A stretch of DNA of 64,000 bases from Pogostemon cablin (GCA_023678885.1 CM043002.1:2622022-2686021); one strand, 5' to 3'. Shown: positions 13,601 to 24,556, numbered from the stretch's first letter. Numbers and translations are program-made. The notes: generated from the sequence alone by a model not told the origin.

Positions 13601-14221
13601 CCATTACCTCTTACCAAGCATGAGGAATGAGAATCAATACTCTTTCATTCCCATTTCCTTCCCCAATTACCAAGAAGCCCCTAAGGAGCCGCTTGGTTCA
13701 AATTCCGGAATGGTAATGGTAATGGTAATGGAATGAAATTGATTGAAGGGGTGAGGGTAGTCATTGAATCAATAGGAATAATTAAGGATTTGGATTCCCA
13801 TTACCTCTCAGCAAGCACTAGAAATGGGAATCAATACTCTTTCAATCCCACTGCCTTCCCCAATTACCCCTTACCAAGCGGTCCCTAAGGTTTACTGTAC
13901 ATGACTTTTCAAGACTGCAGTACATAAACCAGAAGCTCCATGACCAACTATTAAAAAAGCACAGTAATCATGGAAGACGATGTCATGTGTGAAGCCTCCT
14001 TTGGCAATATTTACAAACTACCAAACATCTATCAAAATAGCTTGAAACAGTAATCGGATATGAAATGTGATGAATATTAAAAGACATGTACACAGTTAAA
14101 AAAAAAAAAAAAAAAGCTTAAGAAAGGAAGGAAGAAACCTCTGCTTGAGAATTCCACGGAATCCAGGGAGAGGCGAAATGTGGCAGAGAATCCCAACATC
14201 GGATTCTTCAACAGATGTCAT
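1645..14221 (-). CDS. PUS7: TruD/PUS7-family pseudouridine synthase, 19 exons
   Basis: This is a multisubstrate pseudouridine synthase of the TruD/Pus7 family, which isomerises uridine in tRNA and other RNAs. Minus-strand exons: 14221-14139, 13364-13283, 13190-12993, 12903-12689, 11779-11707, 11434-11378, 8699-8620, 8531-8469, 8367-8280, 7864-7762, 7655-7552, 7229-7156, 6364-6300, 5544-5360, 4792-4725, 4622-4562, 3316-3279, 2164-2096, 2008-1645. They sum to 2070 nt, giving 689 residues plus stop with consistent phases throughout. Visible motifs are the catalytic loop [10 protein letters not shown] (nucleophile Asp about 228), NYFGLQRFG (about 308-316), the YQSYLWN motif (about 412-418) and a C-terminal [14 protein letters not shown] basic glycine/arginine-rich linker follows the N-terminal segment, and an acidic low-complexity insert precedes the C-terminal motif. 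The start MTSVEESD fits the family's GILC.IS.LPGFRG.LKQR N-terminus; an in-frame ATG also exists at 14428. Exon edges are manual calls. All splice sites are GT-AG except intron 10. Confidence 0.93.
6771..7052. mobile_element. Stowaway MITE in PUS7 intron 12
   Basis: Terminal inverted repeats CTCCCTCCGTCCC and GGGACGGAGGGAG are both intact and flanked by TA on each side (6769-6770 and 7053-7054), as expected for Tc1/mariner-class Stowaway elements. The element is 282 bp with an AT-rich, non-coding interior. Confidence 0.9.
7656..7761 (-). other. U12-type AT-AC intron (intron 10 of the PUS7-like gene)
   Basis: On the minus strand the intron starts ATATCCTTTCC, an exact match to the U12 5' splice-site consensus, and ends in AC. 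It carries TTCTTGAC (7672-7679), a good U12 branch-point motif, with the branch A about 17 nt before the acceptor. Only this AT-AC splice keeps the frame, joining DPREG to [12 protein letters not shown]. No GT-AG alternative fits. The intron is 106 nt long. Confidence 0.92.
9885..11095. mobile_element. 1.2-kb non-autonomous element in PUS7 intron 6, PIF/Harbinger-like
   Basis: The left end GGTTGCGTTTACATTGAGGG pairs with a right end whose reverse complement begins GGGTCCGTTTACTTTAAAGG. Both are flanked by TAA (9882-9884 and 11096-11098), the 3-bp target duplication typical of PIF/Harbinger. The interior has a GC-rich patch (about 10120-10340) unlike the surrounding intron and two small tandem repeats (about 10680-10752 with a unit near 35 bp, and 10790-10870 with a unit near 28 bp). 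No transposase is present. The patch could be captured host sequence; I do not recognise its product. Confidence 0.7.
13466..13681. mobile_element. Tourist-like MITE, first of a tandem pair, PUS7 intron 1
   Basis: The left terminus GGAGACGGTTGGTTCAAATT and right terminus ending ACCAAGAAGCCCC are flanked by TAA (13463-13465 and 13682-13684). The interior matches the adjacent copy, including a GGTAATGGTAATG stretch and a CTCTTTCA.TCCCA block. Confidence 0.8.
13685..13885. mobile_element. Tourist-like MITE, second of a tandem pair
   Basis: The termini GGAGCCGCTTGGTTCAAATT and ACCAAGCGGTCCC form a good inverted repeat. The element is flanked by TAA at 13682-13684 (shared with the first copy) and at 13886-13888. 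The body is closely similar to the first copy and in the same orientation. Confidence 0.85.
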
Positions 14222-14759
14222 TGTCGATTCCGAACGGCAGAAGAAGGGTTGTAGGAGCGCGGAGATCTTACAGTAGGGTTTAATGTTTTTCAGTGAGGCT
14301 ATTACTTGCCTTCGCTGCATCCAACGTTGATGCTTATGCAGATTGAATTTGAATACGCATTTGTCTCGACTCTCGCCGCTAGTTAGTTCACCAGCCGGGT
14401 CTTGGGTTGTCAGGGGCAGGTATTTCACTACCCGACCCGACCCGTCGTCCTACCCAAAGCTCTGTACGGGTCCTGAAATAATGCTTCGCACTGTCTGTGC
14501 GACGATCCGACCCGCTATCCATCATCTCTGTCTTTTTTTTTTTGTAAATTTAAGTCTCACTCCTTTACAACATAAATAATTTTCAAATCTTCCAAACACT
14601 AAAACAAATAATTATAGTATTAAAATACATTTATCAAGTTTTTAAAATACTACTCCCCCTATGTCCGATACAAATAATTCTATTTTACCATTTTGATGTA
14701 TACTAATTTCTTAGGTAAAAAGGTTTCATATGCTAAATCACTCACTACTAATATAAGAA

Positions 14760-15262
14760 GAAGTCTCTTGTGAGACGTTATTTACATGAGACGGTTTTTT
14801 AGACGTGTTAAAATATGTCTATTATTTAGATAAAGTATGTTTAATACTTGTTAAAGTATGTTTTCTAAAGTATACTGGATTATGCATTAAAGTAGTACTT
14901 CCTCCGTCCGCTCGAAAGAGGGCATTTTACTTTTCTGCACGTTAATTAAGGAGTATTATTATTTAATGTGTAGTGGATAGTTGTATTAGTGAGAGTGTGA
15001 CTCCATATTTTAGTTGTATTAATGAGTATGTGTGGGTCTCATGTGTGTAAAAAGAAAATGACCTTCTTTGAGACGGACAACCAAAATGGGAAAAATACCC
15101 TCTTTCAAGCGGACGGAGGGAGTATGATTTTAGCGTGTTATAATATAATTTATTATTGACATACTTTAACTGCAAATAAGAATAATTTATATATATAATA
15201 AGCATACTTTAGTGATGGGTCGATCCGTCTCACAAATAATCCATCTCACAAGAGAGTGTCTC
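14760..15262. mobile_element. MITE with TCTTGTGAGA termini, hosting a nested Stowaway
   Basis: The left end AGTCTCTTGTGAGACG and, further in, ACATGAGACGGTTT are mirrored at the right end by CGTCTCACAAATAATCCATC and CTCACAAGAGAGTGTCTCC. The superfamily is uncertain. A complete Stowaway interrupts the middle at 14898-15122. Confidence 0.65.
14898..15122. mobile_element. Nested Stowaway MITE
   Basis: The left end CTTCCTCCGTCCGCTCGAAA and right end CAAGCGGACGGAGGGAG are flanked by TA on both sides. It lies inside the 14760-15262 element, so it is the younger insertion. Confidence 0.85.
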
Positions 15263-15909
15263 CTAATTACTCACTGTATATAAAATTAGATTTTTAATTG
15301 ATAGAAAAAATAATTCAAATTACGAATGGATCATTTATGTATTTTTTAGGCTTTGAATTTATTCTTTTATATATATATATATGTGGGATGAGGCGAGGAA
15401 AATGTATTACCCATACTAGCTTCGTTTAATTTTGACACCCTTAACCGAATGTCGATGTCAAGTGAAATTTGAGGGAACTTGTCTCTTGTAACACCGTTAA
15501 TTATTTTAAAAGTAATTTTTTATGTATTAAAAACTAAAATATTGGCATACGTGCACTAGGTGCAAGGAATAATTTGTCAAATTTTAGGATTGAGTTGAGT
15601 TAAAAATTGATTTTTATTGTTAGTTTTGTAATTTATAAATAAATTTAACTTTATGGCATGTTTAATTTATATAAGTGATAAAGTCTTTTGCAGATGCGTG
15701 AGACGAGTGAAACAGAGATGCGTGATTCATCAAACTTTACTGATGTCGTACTCCTTCAGTTCGGGACTTGCACATTAATTTTCGTTGTACGTAGTTTTAA
15801 CCAAAAAAAAAAATGATTTATGATTTGATAATATAAGAGGGAAAAAAAGTAATATAATAGGACAATTTAATTTAATTAAATAAAGATATCATTAACTTTG
15901 ACTATATTA

Positions 15910-16386
15910 CTCCTTCCGTCCGCCACAAGCATATACGTTTCTTTTTTGTACGTAGATTAAAGAATATTATTTAATACTCCCTTCGTCCTACATTAAAGTT
16001 TACACTTTCCATTTTGGGTTGTTCCAAGTTAAGGTTTACATTTTCTTTTTTATCAAATTGGGCCACACAAAATAATTAATTTTTTTATTTAGGACTCATA
16101 CACAACACTAATACAACTACCCACTTTACATTAAATATTATTTCTCTCACCTCACTACACATTAAAATATTATATTCCTTAATCTCTATGCAAAAAGCAA
16201 ACGTCAACGTTACCATGGGACGGAGGGAGTATGTAGTAGATAATTGTATTAGTGGAGTGTGTAGTCCCATATATTAAATGTATTAGTGATATGTGTGTGT
16301 CCCATATATGTTTAAAAAGAAAAATGTATATATTTGATGCGACATCCAAAATAGTCAAAATATATATCTTTCTGCAGGCGAGGGAA
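15910..16386. mobile_element. Stowaway MITE split by a second Stowaway
   Basis: The outer left end CTCCTTCCGTCCGCCACAAG is flanked by TA at 15908-15909. The degraded outer right end GCAGGCGAGGGA is followed by ATA (TA at 16387-16388). Interior words such as ACGTAGATTAA and a GTCCCATATAT-type motif are typical of this family in the window. The inner element occupies 15977-16229. Confidence 0.7.
15977..16229. mobile_element. Inner Stowaway MITE
   Basis: The termini CTCCCTTCGTCCTACATTAA and CATGGGACGGAGGGAG are flanked by TA on both sides (15975-15976 and 16230-16231). It is inserted within the older 15910-16386 element. Confidence 0.85.
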
Positions 16387-16494
16387 TATTTAAAAAAAAA
16401 GAAGATAACATTTTTGTTACATAACTATGTAGTATTGTAAATGTATTGATATTGTGAGTAGTTTATTTTTTAGAGTGTGTTATTTTGGACGAAT

Positions 16495-16807
16495 TATAAT
16501 TTAATTTAATAGAATCCAATTTTAACTTTTTATTTTTTTCAATTTTAATTTTTTGTGTCGGTTCTAGTCCTATAACTTTTTATTCTTTTAGTTTTGGTCC
16601 TTTTGCAAAAGAAAATTAAAACTTACAGTACTTGCAAAGTTTAATAAATTCTTGCGAGTCAAATAAGTTGTGCACAAAAATTTGCAAAATGATTAAAAAT
16701 TAAAAAATAATACAGGATTAAATTTGATATTAAAAGACTAAAATAGTAAGAGTGAATAATTATATTGAATTTGCCTAAAGTTACAGGACTAAATTTGATA
16801 TTTTCCC
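16495..16807. mobile_element. Long-TIR (Mutator-like) MITE, degenerate
   Basis: Both halves carry the family phrase 'CTATAACTTTTT.../...AGTTACAGGACTAAA' in inverted orientation. Several relatives occur in the window (17565-17780, about 24890-25085, 53982-54303). It is non-coding, and the termini are too eroded to define a target duplication. Confidence 0.5.
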
Positions 16808-16942
16808 TCTATAATGAGACTACAAAAATACCAATTCTATTTGGATAGATTCAACAATCAATTATTCTTTAATAAAATAGGGTGTATATTTAATAACACT
16901 CAAGAGATTTTCGAATTTGTGGGCCAGTACCTCATTGATGCT

Positions 16943-18319
16943 TCACTTCTTCTTCCTTAAACGACGGGAAACATTTGAAGTTTCTTCGAACGCTTGCTCC
17001 TCTTTTACTTTTACTTGTGTTTTCATGGATCCAAATATCCCTTACATTTATACAAGTTAATACAAAATAAATTAGTACATGGGGATGATTTTAATTCAAC
17101 GTATATAAGAACTATTGGGTCAAAAAAGGCATTATAAAATTCACTATAATTTATATTTTGCTTTGATATAACCATCCACTATAATTAAGCACATATGTAT
17201 TTTTACTTTAAAAAACTAAAATGATTAAAATTAATATAATAATCTTCCGTATTGTTGAATTATATACAAACACTCTTATAAACCCGATTTACATAGTTTA
17301 TTATGTAAATTTTTATTACCTAAGCACTCTCTCTTCCAATCCTATTATACCTTATGTATTGCTAGGAATTTAAATTAAAGGAGGAAAACAAGATTTGTGA
17401 TGTAAACCCAATTTACAAGAGACTATCTCCCCATTGTATCAAATTTAAATAAGAAAAAGCATATGAAAGCCTGTAGAACATTGAATTTAAATCACACCCT
17501 CCAATCAATATGAGATAGCACTGTTGTGTTTCTTTAAGATATTATATATATTTTCGTGTGCTAATTAATTTCAGAAAAATAAATTTTAATTTCAATATCA
17601 ATTTCATTCCTATAACTTTTATTTTTTAAATTTTGATCTTTTCAAGTCCTGTAAGTTTTGAATCAAAAGGACAAAACTGTAAAAGTGAAAAGTTATAAGA
17701 CTACATAAAAGATTAAAATTGAAAAATAAAAAGTTATAGGACTAAAATTGATTTTTAACAAATAATGGGACAAAAATGATAATATCAGCTCGGATCATTT
17801 CAAAAAAGGGTTACATGGTTTCAAATTGATCCTTAAAGCTGCATTTTTTTCCCCATTCGACCATTTATTGATGGAAAAAATAACAATTTTCATCCTACTC
17901 GTTAGGATTTTATGACAAAAAGTGTAACAATTATGATCAATTTAAAACTATGTAAACTTTTCTAAAATAACCTATATGGACCAAAAGTGCTTTTTTTTTT
18001 TTTTTTTAGAAATTTAGCAATCGTGAGTAAATGGATTCATAAATAAAAATGGAGAGAGGGGGAATGAGAAGGCAGGCATGAATGTATGAGAAGAGAGAGA
18101 GAGAGAAAGAGATGAGAGAGAAGCAGTCATATATACATATATATACATACAGTTGCAATTGACGCTGCAAGAGAGAAGACACATAGAGCCTCCATTATCT
18201 GCACAATTAGCGGTACATTTTTTCATGCAGCTGTCGTCCTTCTTACCTTCAATGCCTTGCAAACTGCTGCTCAAAATCAATGCTACAACAATAAACAACC
18301 AACCTACCCTTCCACCCAT
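16943..18319 (-). CDS. Ole e 6-like secreted cysteine-rich peptide, copy 1 (basic tail)
   Basis: The proposed gene has exon 1 at 18319-18151 and exon 2 at 17040-16943, encoding 88 residues. Residues 1-25 form a signal peptide (hydrophobic WLFIVVALILSSSL, ending IEG). The core has six cysteines at 31, 35, 39, 47, 51 and 55, spaced C-x3-C-x3-C-x7-C-x3-C-x3-C. This spacing is characteristic of the pollen allergen Ole e 6 family, small extracellular proteins of two disulfide-braced helices whose physiological role is not firmly known. The inferred intron starts T|GTATGT and ends AG|GG. It joins the core to WIFGSMKTQ and then a basic tail ending RRLRKKK. Exon 1 alone is near certain. Exon 2 is inferred because all three paralogues share the junction, the phase and an open frame. 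Without splicing the frame would run on through low-complexity sequence to 18014. Confidence 0.75.
17565..17780. mobile_element. Long-TIR MITE relative inside the copy 1 intron
   Basis: The left part contains TTCATTCCTATAACTTTTAT and the right part AAAGTTATAGGACTAAAATT, which pair as an inverted repeat. It is the same family as 16495-16807 and 53982-54303. It lies in the inferred intron of the Ole e 6-like copy 1. Confidence 0.5.
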
Positions 18320-18439
18320 TCTTCTCTTTAATTACTTATTTATATTATAATTAATTAAGAAATTAGACTTGGATGGAAAGGTTTAGCATAATTATCACAC
18401 TTATAAATTATATATAATTACTCTTCTATATGGGTTTCC

Positions 18440-18562
18440 ATGTTGTATATATATATAGATGCATCATTGGTGGGGTTTGATCAGATATGAAGAGGAAAGA
18501 CGTCCCACCTTTGTTGGGGAATGTGTGTGCCTCTTCATTTCACCTAACAAATATTTTTGTGA
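18440..18562 (-). promoter_or_regulatory. Promoter block of peptide copy 1
   Basis: A TATATATATA run (about 18446-18456) lies roughly 130 bp upstream of the ATG on the minus strand. Just beyond it is a block (18488-18562) shared with copies 2 and 3. It includes CCACCTTTGTTGGGGAATGT and is bounded by GAAGAGG and CCTCTTC. The TATA and start-site assignment is inferred; the conservation is seen directly. Confidence 0.6.
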
Positions 18563-20924
18563 ACCCCCTTTATTTGTCACCACTAATATTAGCAATCCCC
18601 CCTCCCCCCTCCACATTTATAAAATGAAATACTCACTTTGTATTTTATTTGTTTTCATCTTTGACTAAACACGGATATTAAAAGAGTTTGACTTTTTGGG
18701 ATATTACGACATTTTTTTGAATAAATAAATGATAAAATATGTTAATTTAGGTGGTTAGGTAGGAATGAGTTTTTTTTTAAATAAATTATATGGGAAAGGG
18801 TAGTTGTTAATAACATATTATTACCTTTTTTAAAAGATGAAAACATTTGTGGAATAGGTTAAAATGGAAAGGGTGAAAACACAAACATACAAAGGAAGTA
18901 CTAACTTTTTTTTTAAAATATTCTTAAAACTCTCCATCACTCTATGCGATATATATATATATATATACAAGGGAAGATACGAGGAGATTTGTGCAGATTT
19001 CTTTATATAGTTGGAGAGCCACATAAGAGATGATCATTTTGACATAAGAACCACTCAAATCGAAATTCAGATGCGGGAGTTATGCTTGAAACGGTATGGT
19101 CGCGCAACCCAACTCAGATACCAACTTGAGTCGAGCTAGAAATCAACGTTTCCAGAAGTCCAGCTCAAGGTCCAAGTTGAGCCAAGCTAGGAACTAGGCT
19201 TTATAGAGAGTCAACTCGGTTTTCCCTGCCTCAACTCCACTAAGAAAGTGAATCAACTCTGGTCGAGTTGGCTTACGGGAGCCGAGCTGTGTGCCGAAAA
19301 AATTCAAATCTTCTATTTTTATGCCCTCTACTGTGTGGATGTGTGTGTTTGACATAAATAAGAAAAGAATGGAAATTTAGTGAGGCTTGATATTTAAATT
19401 AAGAGAGAATCCATCATTCATCATCGATCATCGCCATCGCCCCTTCACACCACAATCATCTCTCACTTTACTCACATCCATCCCCATCAATCCATCTCAC
19501 CACCAATGAAGATCACGGAATGCTGGATTCCGAAAGAAGAGAACTAAAAGGATTTGAAGAAAGAAAGGAAGGGTGAAGAAGACCGTTACTCCTAGAATTT
19601 TCTGAATTTATCTTATTTCGCTTTCTAATTTTCTGAACTATGGGTAAAATCACACCATTAGCCATGAGTGCTATCTATAGCCACATGGGTTGGGCCTTTT
19701 TTTTTTTTTTTTATAGTTTTAGGGTATGATGGTTTGAACTGATTTGATTCGACATTTTAGATTATGGTATTGATTTTTACAGAATGTTTATTCCCTTTTT
19801 AAATGAATTGATTTTGAGACTTATATATATGTTATTGTTTCGTAACGTCTTCAATTATTGCATGATATTGCTAGATATGTGTTTTAATCGGCTCTTGTGT
19901 GCGTTTCATAAATGAATTAATCATATATTATGATTTAAGAGAATTGACCCATACAACCTTATTTCATTAGAATTGATGAATCGGGATGTCTATTATATCT
20001 TTGTGTGATTGCGTCCAGATTGATAGGCAAGAATTAGAGGGTCTTGTAGTACCTATAGAGAAAACGTGTGTTACAATACAAGTACCTAATATTGTTGGTA
20101 CGGGGAGATAGGATTGTTCTCTTGCATCTTAGGATTTGAACCACATTTATTTGCTAATTAATTTGAACCTATCAAGTTGAGTTAGTATATTTATGTGATT
20201 GCTTTCATGTCTTATGTAGAATTGTACCCGGTTGTTTAGAGTGTTAAGTTAATAGGTTTAATTTGGATTCTCTAAAGCCATCGTCTCTCTATCCTTGAAA
20301 CACTTCTTTATTTTCTTTAGTAATTTTATTTAATTAGTTATTTAAATATAGTCAAAGATTGGTTATATGTCTTAACCATTTTAGTAATAATTGAATAAAT
20401 AATAATATGTCTTGTGAGTTCAATAGATAAACTTTGTCGCTTATTGAAGTTACAATTAATACTCTTTACACCTGGGGTTAATTTAATTACGTAGAAATCA
20501 TCGACCAAGTTAAATTTAATATACCATTGTAATAGATGTACCACAAATTCACCTTAAATTTAATATGATTGATTGAAGATTGCCACACATCCGCGACACG
20601 ATTGCCAAAATGTGTACGAATTTATATTAAATTGAAAGTTAACTATTTAGGGACTAAAACTTGATTTTAATAAAATTATGAGACGAAATTGGTATTCATT
20701 CATTACACACATGACATGCATGTAGACATCACCGGGCATGTCATCGGCCACATGAGAACTGTTCCCCGTAAACTCCAATTTCAGACATGTCATCGGTCAT
20801 GTGGGAACAATTCGCCTGATAATTCCAATTCGAATGACATTGACACAATTTGTTAGTATTTGGTACTAAAATGATTTTAATCCCTCTGAAAAATACAAAA
20901 TTTACTATTACTCTATAACAAAAA
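18563..20924. other. Intergenic DNA between peptide copy 1 and the Pack-MULE-like element
   Basis: No gene is supported. The stretch 19060-19340 is less AT-rich and has repeated CAACTC/GAGTTG words, as in decayed transposon sequence. A (TA)n run lies at about 18951-18967. Near-duplicate segments around ACATGTCATCGG (about 20737 and 20786) form a short direct repeat. Confidence 0.4.
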
Positions 20925-22392
20925 TAATAAGAGTTAAAAAAATTTTTTATGTCCCATAACTTTTTAAAACTTTAGATTCTATCCCAAAAAAGATATTTGC
21001 ATCAATTTAGTACTATAATTTTGATGTTTCTTTTAATTTTGCCCAATTTTTACCGAAAATCTAGAATTTCATCGGAAAATGGTCACGTGGCATGCACGTG
21101 ATCGTTCAATTTGGGGGAATCCGGTGACTTTGCTGAGGGGGCAATTCCAATAAAATTCCACCAATAAAAAATTGTCACGTCACATATATTTTTAAAAAAA
21201 AAAGTAAATATAAATGCTGACTACCTGACGTTTAATTTGCTGACCCAATTTTAAATTTTTATTTATAATAAAATGTTTGATAATAATTAAAAAAAAAAAA
21301 CCAACAAATTAAAATCAAAACTGACCATTAACGAAGACGAAGACACATGATTTTCATATCCTCCAAGAAATAAAAGAAGAATAGGATATTCGATGATTCT
21401 CGGATCTACTTTCAAGACGCGTCTCTCTCCGACAGCCTTCCGGTGGAGAACATATCCGCACCGATTTAGGCTACTCCATTCTGTACTGATTTTCCGCTTC
21501 TTCTACAGCTTCCCAGCATCGCCCGACGAGAGGTGGCCGGCGCTTGGTCGACGCGCCAGAGACCAATTGACTTGGGATCGGCGCCGCCCAGGAGCAGCTT
21601 CAGTTTCTTCTCTCTTCGTCGCTGATCATCGTCATCGGCGAACACCTCGTCTTCGTCACATCCGGTGACGGAGGCTCCTCCGGAGATCACGCTATGCTGA
21701 CGGAAGGTCCCTGGAACCGGGATCTGCCTTCGCCGACCTCTCCTTCTTCTTCCTCTTCACGATCGGCCCAATCTTTTTGTCAGATTCTTCTTCCTCCCCA
21801 CTCTCTGCTCTCGCCGTCGACGACACCACCATCACTGCCATCGTCGCAATTGGATTGGAAAATCTCAGATTTAGTTTATTCCTAATGATATTATCCCTAC
21901 ATCATTGAATTGGAAGATAAATTAGATTAGGAATTTTCGAATTAAAGGATGAATGTAATTGGGTTAGGGTTCTGGGAGATTTTCCCCTTTTTTTCCTTTT
22001 TTTTTTTATAGTTTCTGAATTCAAAAATTTTAGTTTGCTTTAATGTAAATTAATTTTTGTTATGTAGTATTTAATTTTTTTAAAATTGAATTTCCATGTG
22101 AATGGTGATTAATTATTGTAGTTTATTTTATTTTTACACTTGGATATTAAGTGGCATAATGATTGGTTGAATTTTAATTGAACAACCACGCTATTCCCAC
22201 AAATTAGAAAATCATGTGAACAGCATGTGATATTTTTCGGCCAAATTCTAGGATTTTGGCGAAAATTGGGTAAACTTGAAAGAATCGTCAAAATTACTGT
22301 ACTAAATTTATACAAATAATTTTTTTTTGAACAAAATTTAAAGTTTCAAATAGTTTTGGGACAAAAAAAAACTTTTAACTCAAAATAATAAT
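20925..22392. mobile_element. Pack-MULE-like element with long TIRs and GC-rich interior
   Basis: Long terminal inverted repeats of about 180 bp are visible. The left arm (20925-21105) reads AGAGTTAAAAAAATTTTTTA, then GTACTATAATTTTGATG and GCCCAATTTTTACCGAAAAT. The reverse complement of the right arm (22207-22392) reads GAGTTAAAAG, then GTACAGTAATTTTGACG and ACCCAATTTTCGCCAAAAT, with collinear spacing. Between them, 21390-21880 is markedly GC-rich with CpG and no transposase, which is the architecture of Mutator-like elements that have captured host gene fragments. I do not recognise the captured sequence. No clean 9-bp target duplication was found. Confidence 0.65.
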
Positions 22393-22579
22393 ATCACATT
22401 AATCATATCTTGAAATAAGCACTGCATTTTTAATAAAAGAAAAAGAGACAAGGAATTTTAGTATTACAGAGAACAATTCAACATTCGAAACTACAAAAAA
22501 TATCAGCTCTATCAAAATAGATTCAATAAACATTTTTTATAATAAAAGGATGTTCTTATTTTATCGAGAGTTGCCTTCA

Positions 22580-24331
22580 CTATTTCCTCTTTAATCCACT
22601 TGAAACATTTGAAGTTTTTTTCGAACGCTTGCTCTTCTTCTTTTTCTTTTTCGAGTTTTTCATGGATCCAAATAACCCTATCATTAATACAAAGTAACAA
22701 AAAATAAATTAGTATGGGATTCATTTTAATTCAACGTATATATGTAAAAAATAATTTAAGTAAAAAATGAATCATAAAATTCACTATATGTTTAGGCACT
22801 TGTATTTTCACTTTAAGAAACCAAAATGATTGAAATTGATATAACAATCTTTCATATTGTTGAAAACCTCACCAACGACGTCGGTTCTATCAAATTTCCA
22901 TGAAACATCACTCACTCCAAAATATATGAGATAGCACGAATATTCTTGCACTTTTATAACATTATTATATTTTTGTTTTGGTAAATTTAGGATATTATAT
23001 TTTAATTTTCACTCAAAAATGATAAATTAAGCCCAAATCACATATATCTTGCATAATGTCTTTTTGAGCAAAATTTAAAATTTAATGCCCAAATTTGTTA
23101 TGTAGATAATATAATGTCCTATTATATGGTGCCTTAAAAATGCCATATGCTTAGTTATTGTCCTTTAAAAAAATTATACTATATTTTTTGATTAACAATT
23201 TTAAGACATTAAATTTTATGTTTCACTCAAGGACAAATTGGGTCTAGATCATCTAAATCGAGCTTAATTTGTTCTTTTGAAGTAGTAAAACTTATCAACC
23301 CAAAAATATATGAATATCTTAAAAGTGCAACTAGCTACCACCCTTTAGTCCTTAAAAAAATTCCTCAAAATTCTATACACATATGTAATGATCAGGTTTG
23401 AAATGTTTTTATTAAAATCGCGAACTTCCTAAAATGGTTAATGAAGAAATTTAGGGGAAATTTAGGGGATCATTTAAAAAAAAAAGTTGGTCTCTTGTGT
23501 TCCGGTGCACAAGGTATATAAGGGTATAATATTTTATTCTAAATGGTACACACTTTAATTAGTAAGGATACAATCTTTTTATTGAAAAGGTAGAGTAAAA
23601 TATGAATAGTATAAATGTGTGATTATTTTTTTTTTAAAATAAGGGTATATGTTCTTATATTAAAGGATATATAATTTAATACTAAAATATACAACTTTCG
23701 TAAATCATGAAATTTGAGAGCACAGTATTCCTGTGAACATGCAAGTTTTAGCCTTAAAAAAAGTTAATGATTTTAAATTGATCCTAAAAGCTGCACTTTT
23801 TTTTTCTCTATTCAATCATTTTTTATTGTTGAAAAAATTACAATTTTCGTCCTATTTGTTAGAATTTTGAGATAAACGAACATAAGTTTTAGGAGCATTT
23901 CAAAGTTATGCGATCTTTTCCAAAATAGCTTCTCTTACGGCACCAAAAATGCATACAGGATTTCCAATGTTTCGTATATGTCACTATTTATATAATTTAC
24001 ACTTAATCAAGGAAATAAAATTTCCTGGCCTGGACTTGATATTTTGTTTTTATGATATAATATCCTCCCGTCTCATACATGTCATTCTCAGAAATTTAGC
24101 AATCATGAGTAAATGGATCCATAAATAAAAAGGGAGAGAGAAGTAATTATTACAGTGGCATTTGAGGCTGCAAGAGAGAAGACACATGGATCGTCCACTA
24201 TCTGCACAATCAGTAATACATTCTTTTAGGCAGCCATTATCCTTCTTAGAATCTCCACCTTCAATGCCTTGCAAACTGCTGCTCAAAATCAATGCAACAA
24301 CAATAAACACCCAAGTTATCCTTCCACCCAT
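22580..24331 (-). CDS. Ole e 6-like secreted cysteine-rich peptide, copy 2 (lysine-rich tail)
   Basis: The proposed gene has exon 1 at 24331-24154 and exon 2 at 22677-22580, encoding 91 residues. The signal peptide is nearly identical to copy 1 (MGGRITWVFIVVALILSSSL). Cysteines lie at 34, 38, 42, 50, 54 and 58 with the same C-x3-C-x3-C-x7-C-x3-C-x3-C spacing; GGDSKKDNG precedes the first. The inferred intron (donor T|GTAATA, acceptor ATAG|GG) leads to WLFGSMKNS and then a strongly basic tail of lysines ending GLKRK. Exon 2 is 98 nt, the same length as in copy 1. Promoter, exon 1, intron ends, exon 2 and flanks are all similar to copy 1, so a whole gene unit was duplicated. A nuclear or membrane role for the basic tail would be speculation. 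Exon 1 is certain; exon 2 is inferred. Confidence 0.75.
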
Positions 24332-24453
24332 TCTTTCTTCTTAATTAATTATTTATTTTATAATTAATTAAGTTTTTAGATTTGGATGGAGAGGTTTATC
24401 ATAATTATCAAACTAAATTATCAATAATTTCTCTTCTACATATTTTCTCCATT

Positions 24454-24556
24454 TTATATATATAGATGAAGAGGAATGAAGAGGAAAGACAACCCCACCC
24501 ACCTTTGTTGGGGAATGTGTGTGCCTCTTCATTTCACCAAACAAATTTTTTGTGAC
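24454..24556 (-). promoter_or_regulatory. Promoter block of peptide copy 2
   Basis: TTTTATATATATAG (about 24453-24466) is a TATA-like run about 125 bp upstream of the ATG. Next to it, 24477-24556 repeats the conserved block of copy 1, including CACCTTTGTTGGGGAATGTG and CCTCTTCATTTCACC. Confidence 0.6.

Noticed and set aside
18014..18150. Read-through extension of peptide copy 1 past the C-x-C end
   Set aside because: The extension is low-complexity Ser/Leu repeat from a GA-rich tract and is not conserved in copies 2 and 3, whereas the splice donor position is. The seventh cysteine it would add is probably an intron artefact.
21393..21885. Open frames in the GC-rich interior of the Pack-MULE-like element
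   Set aside because: No family signature is seen; long open frames are expected by chance in GC-rich sequence. Treated as possibly captured fragment, not a gene.
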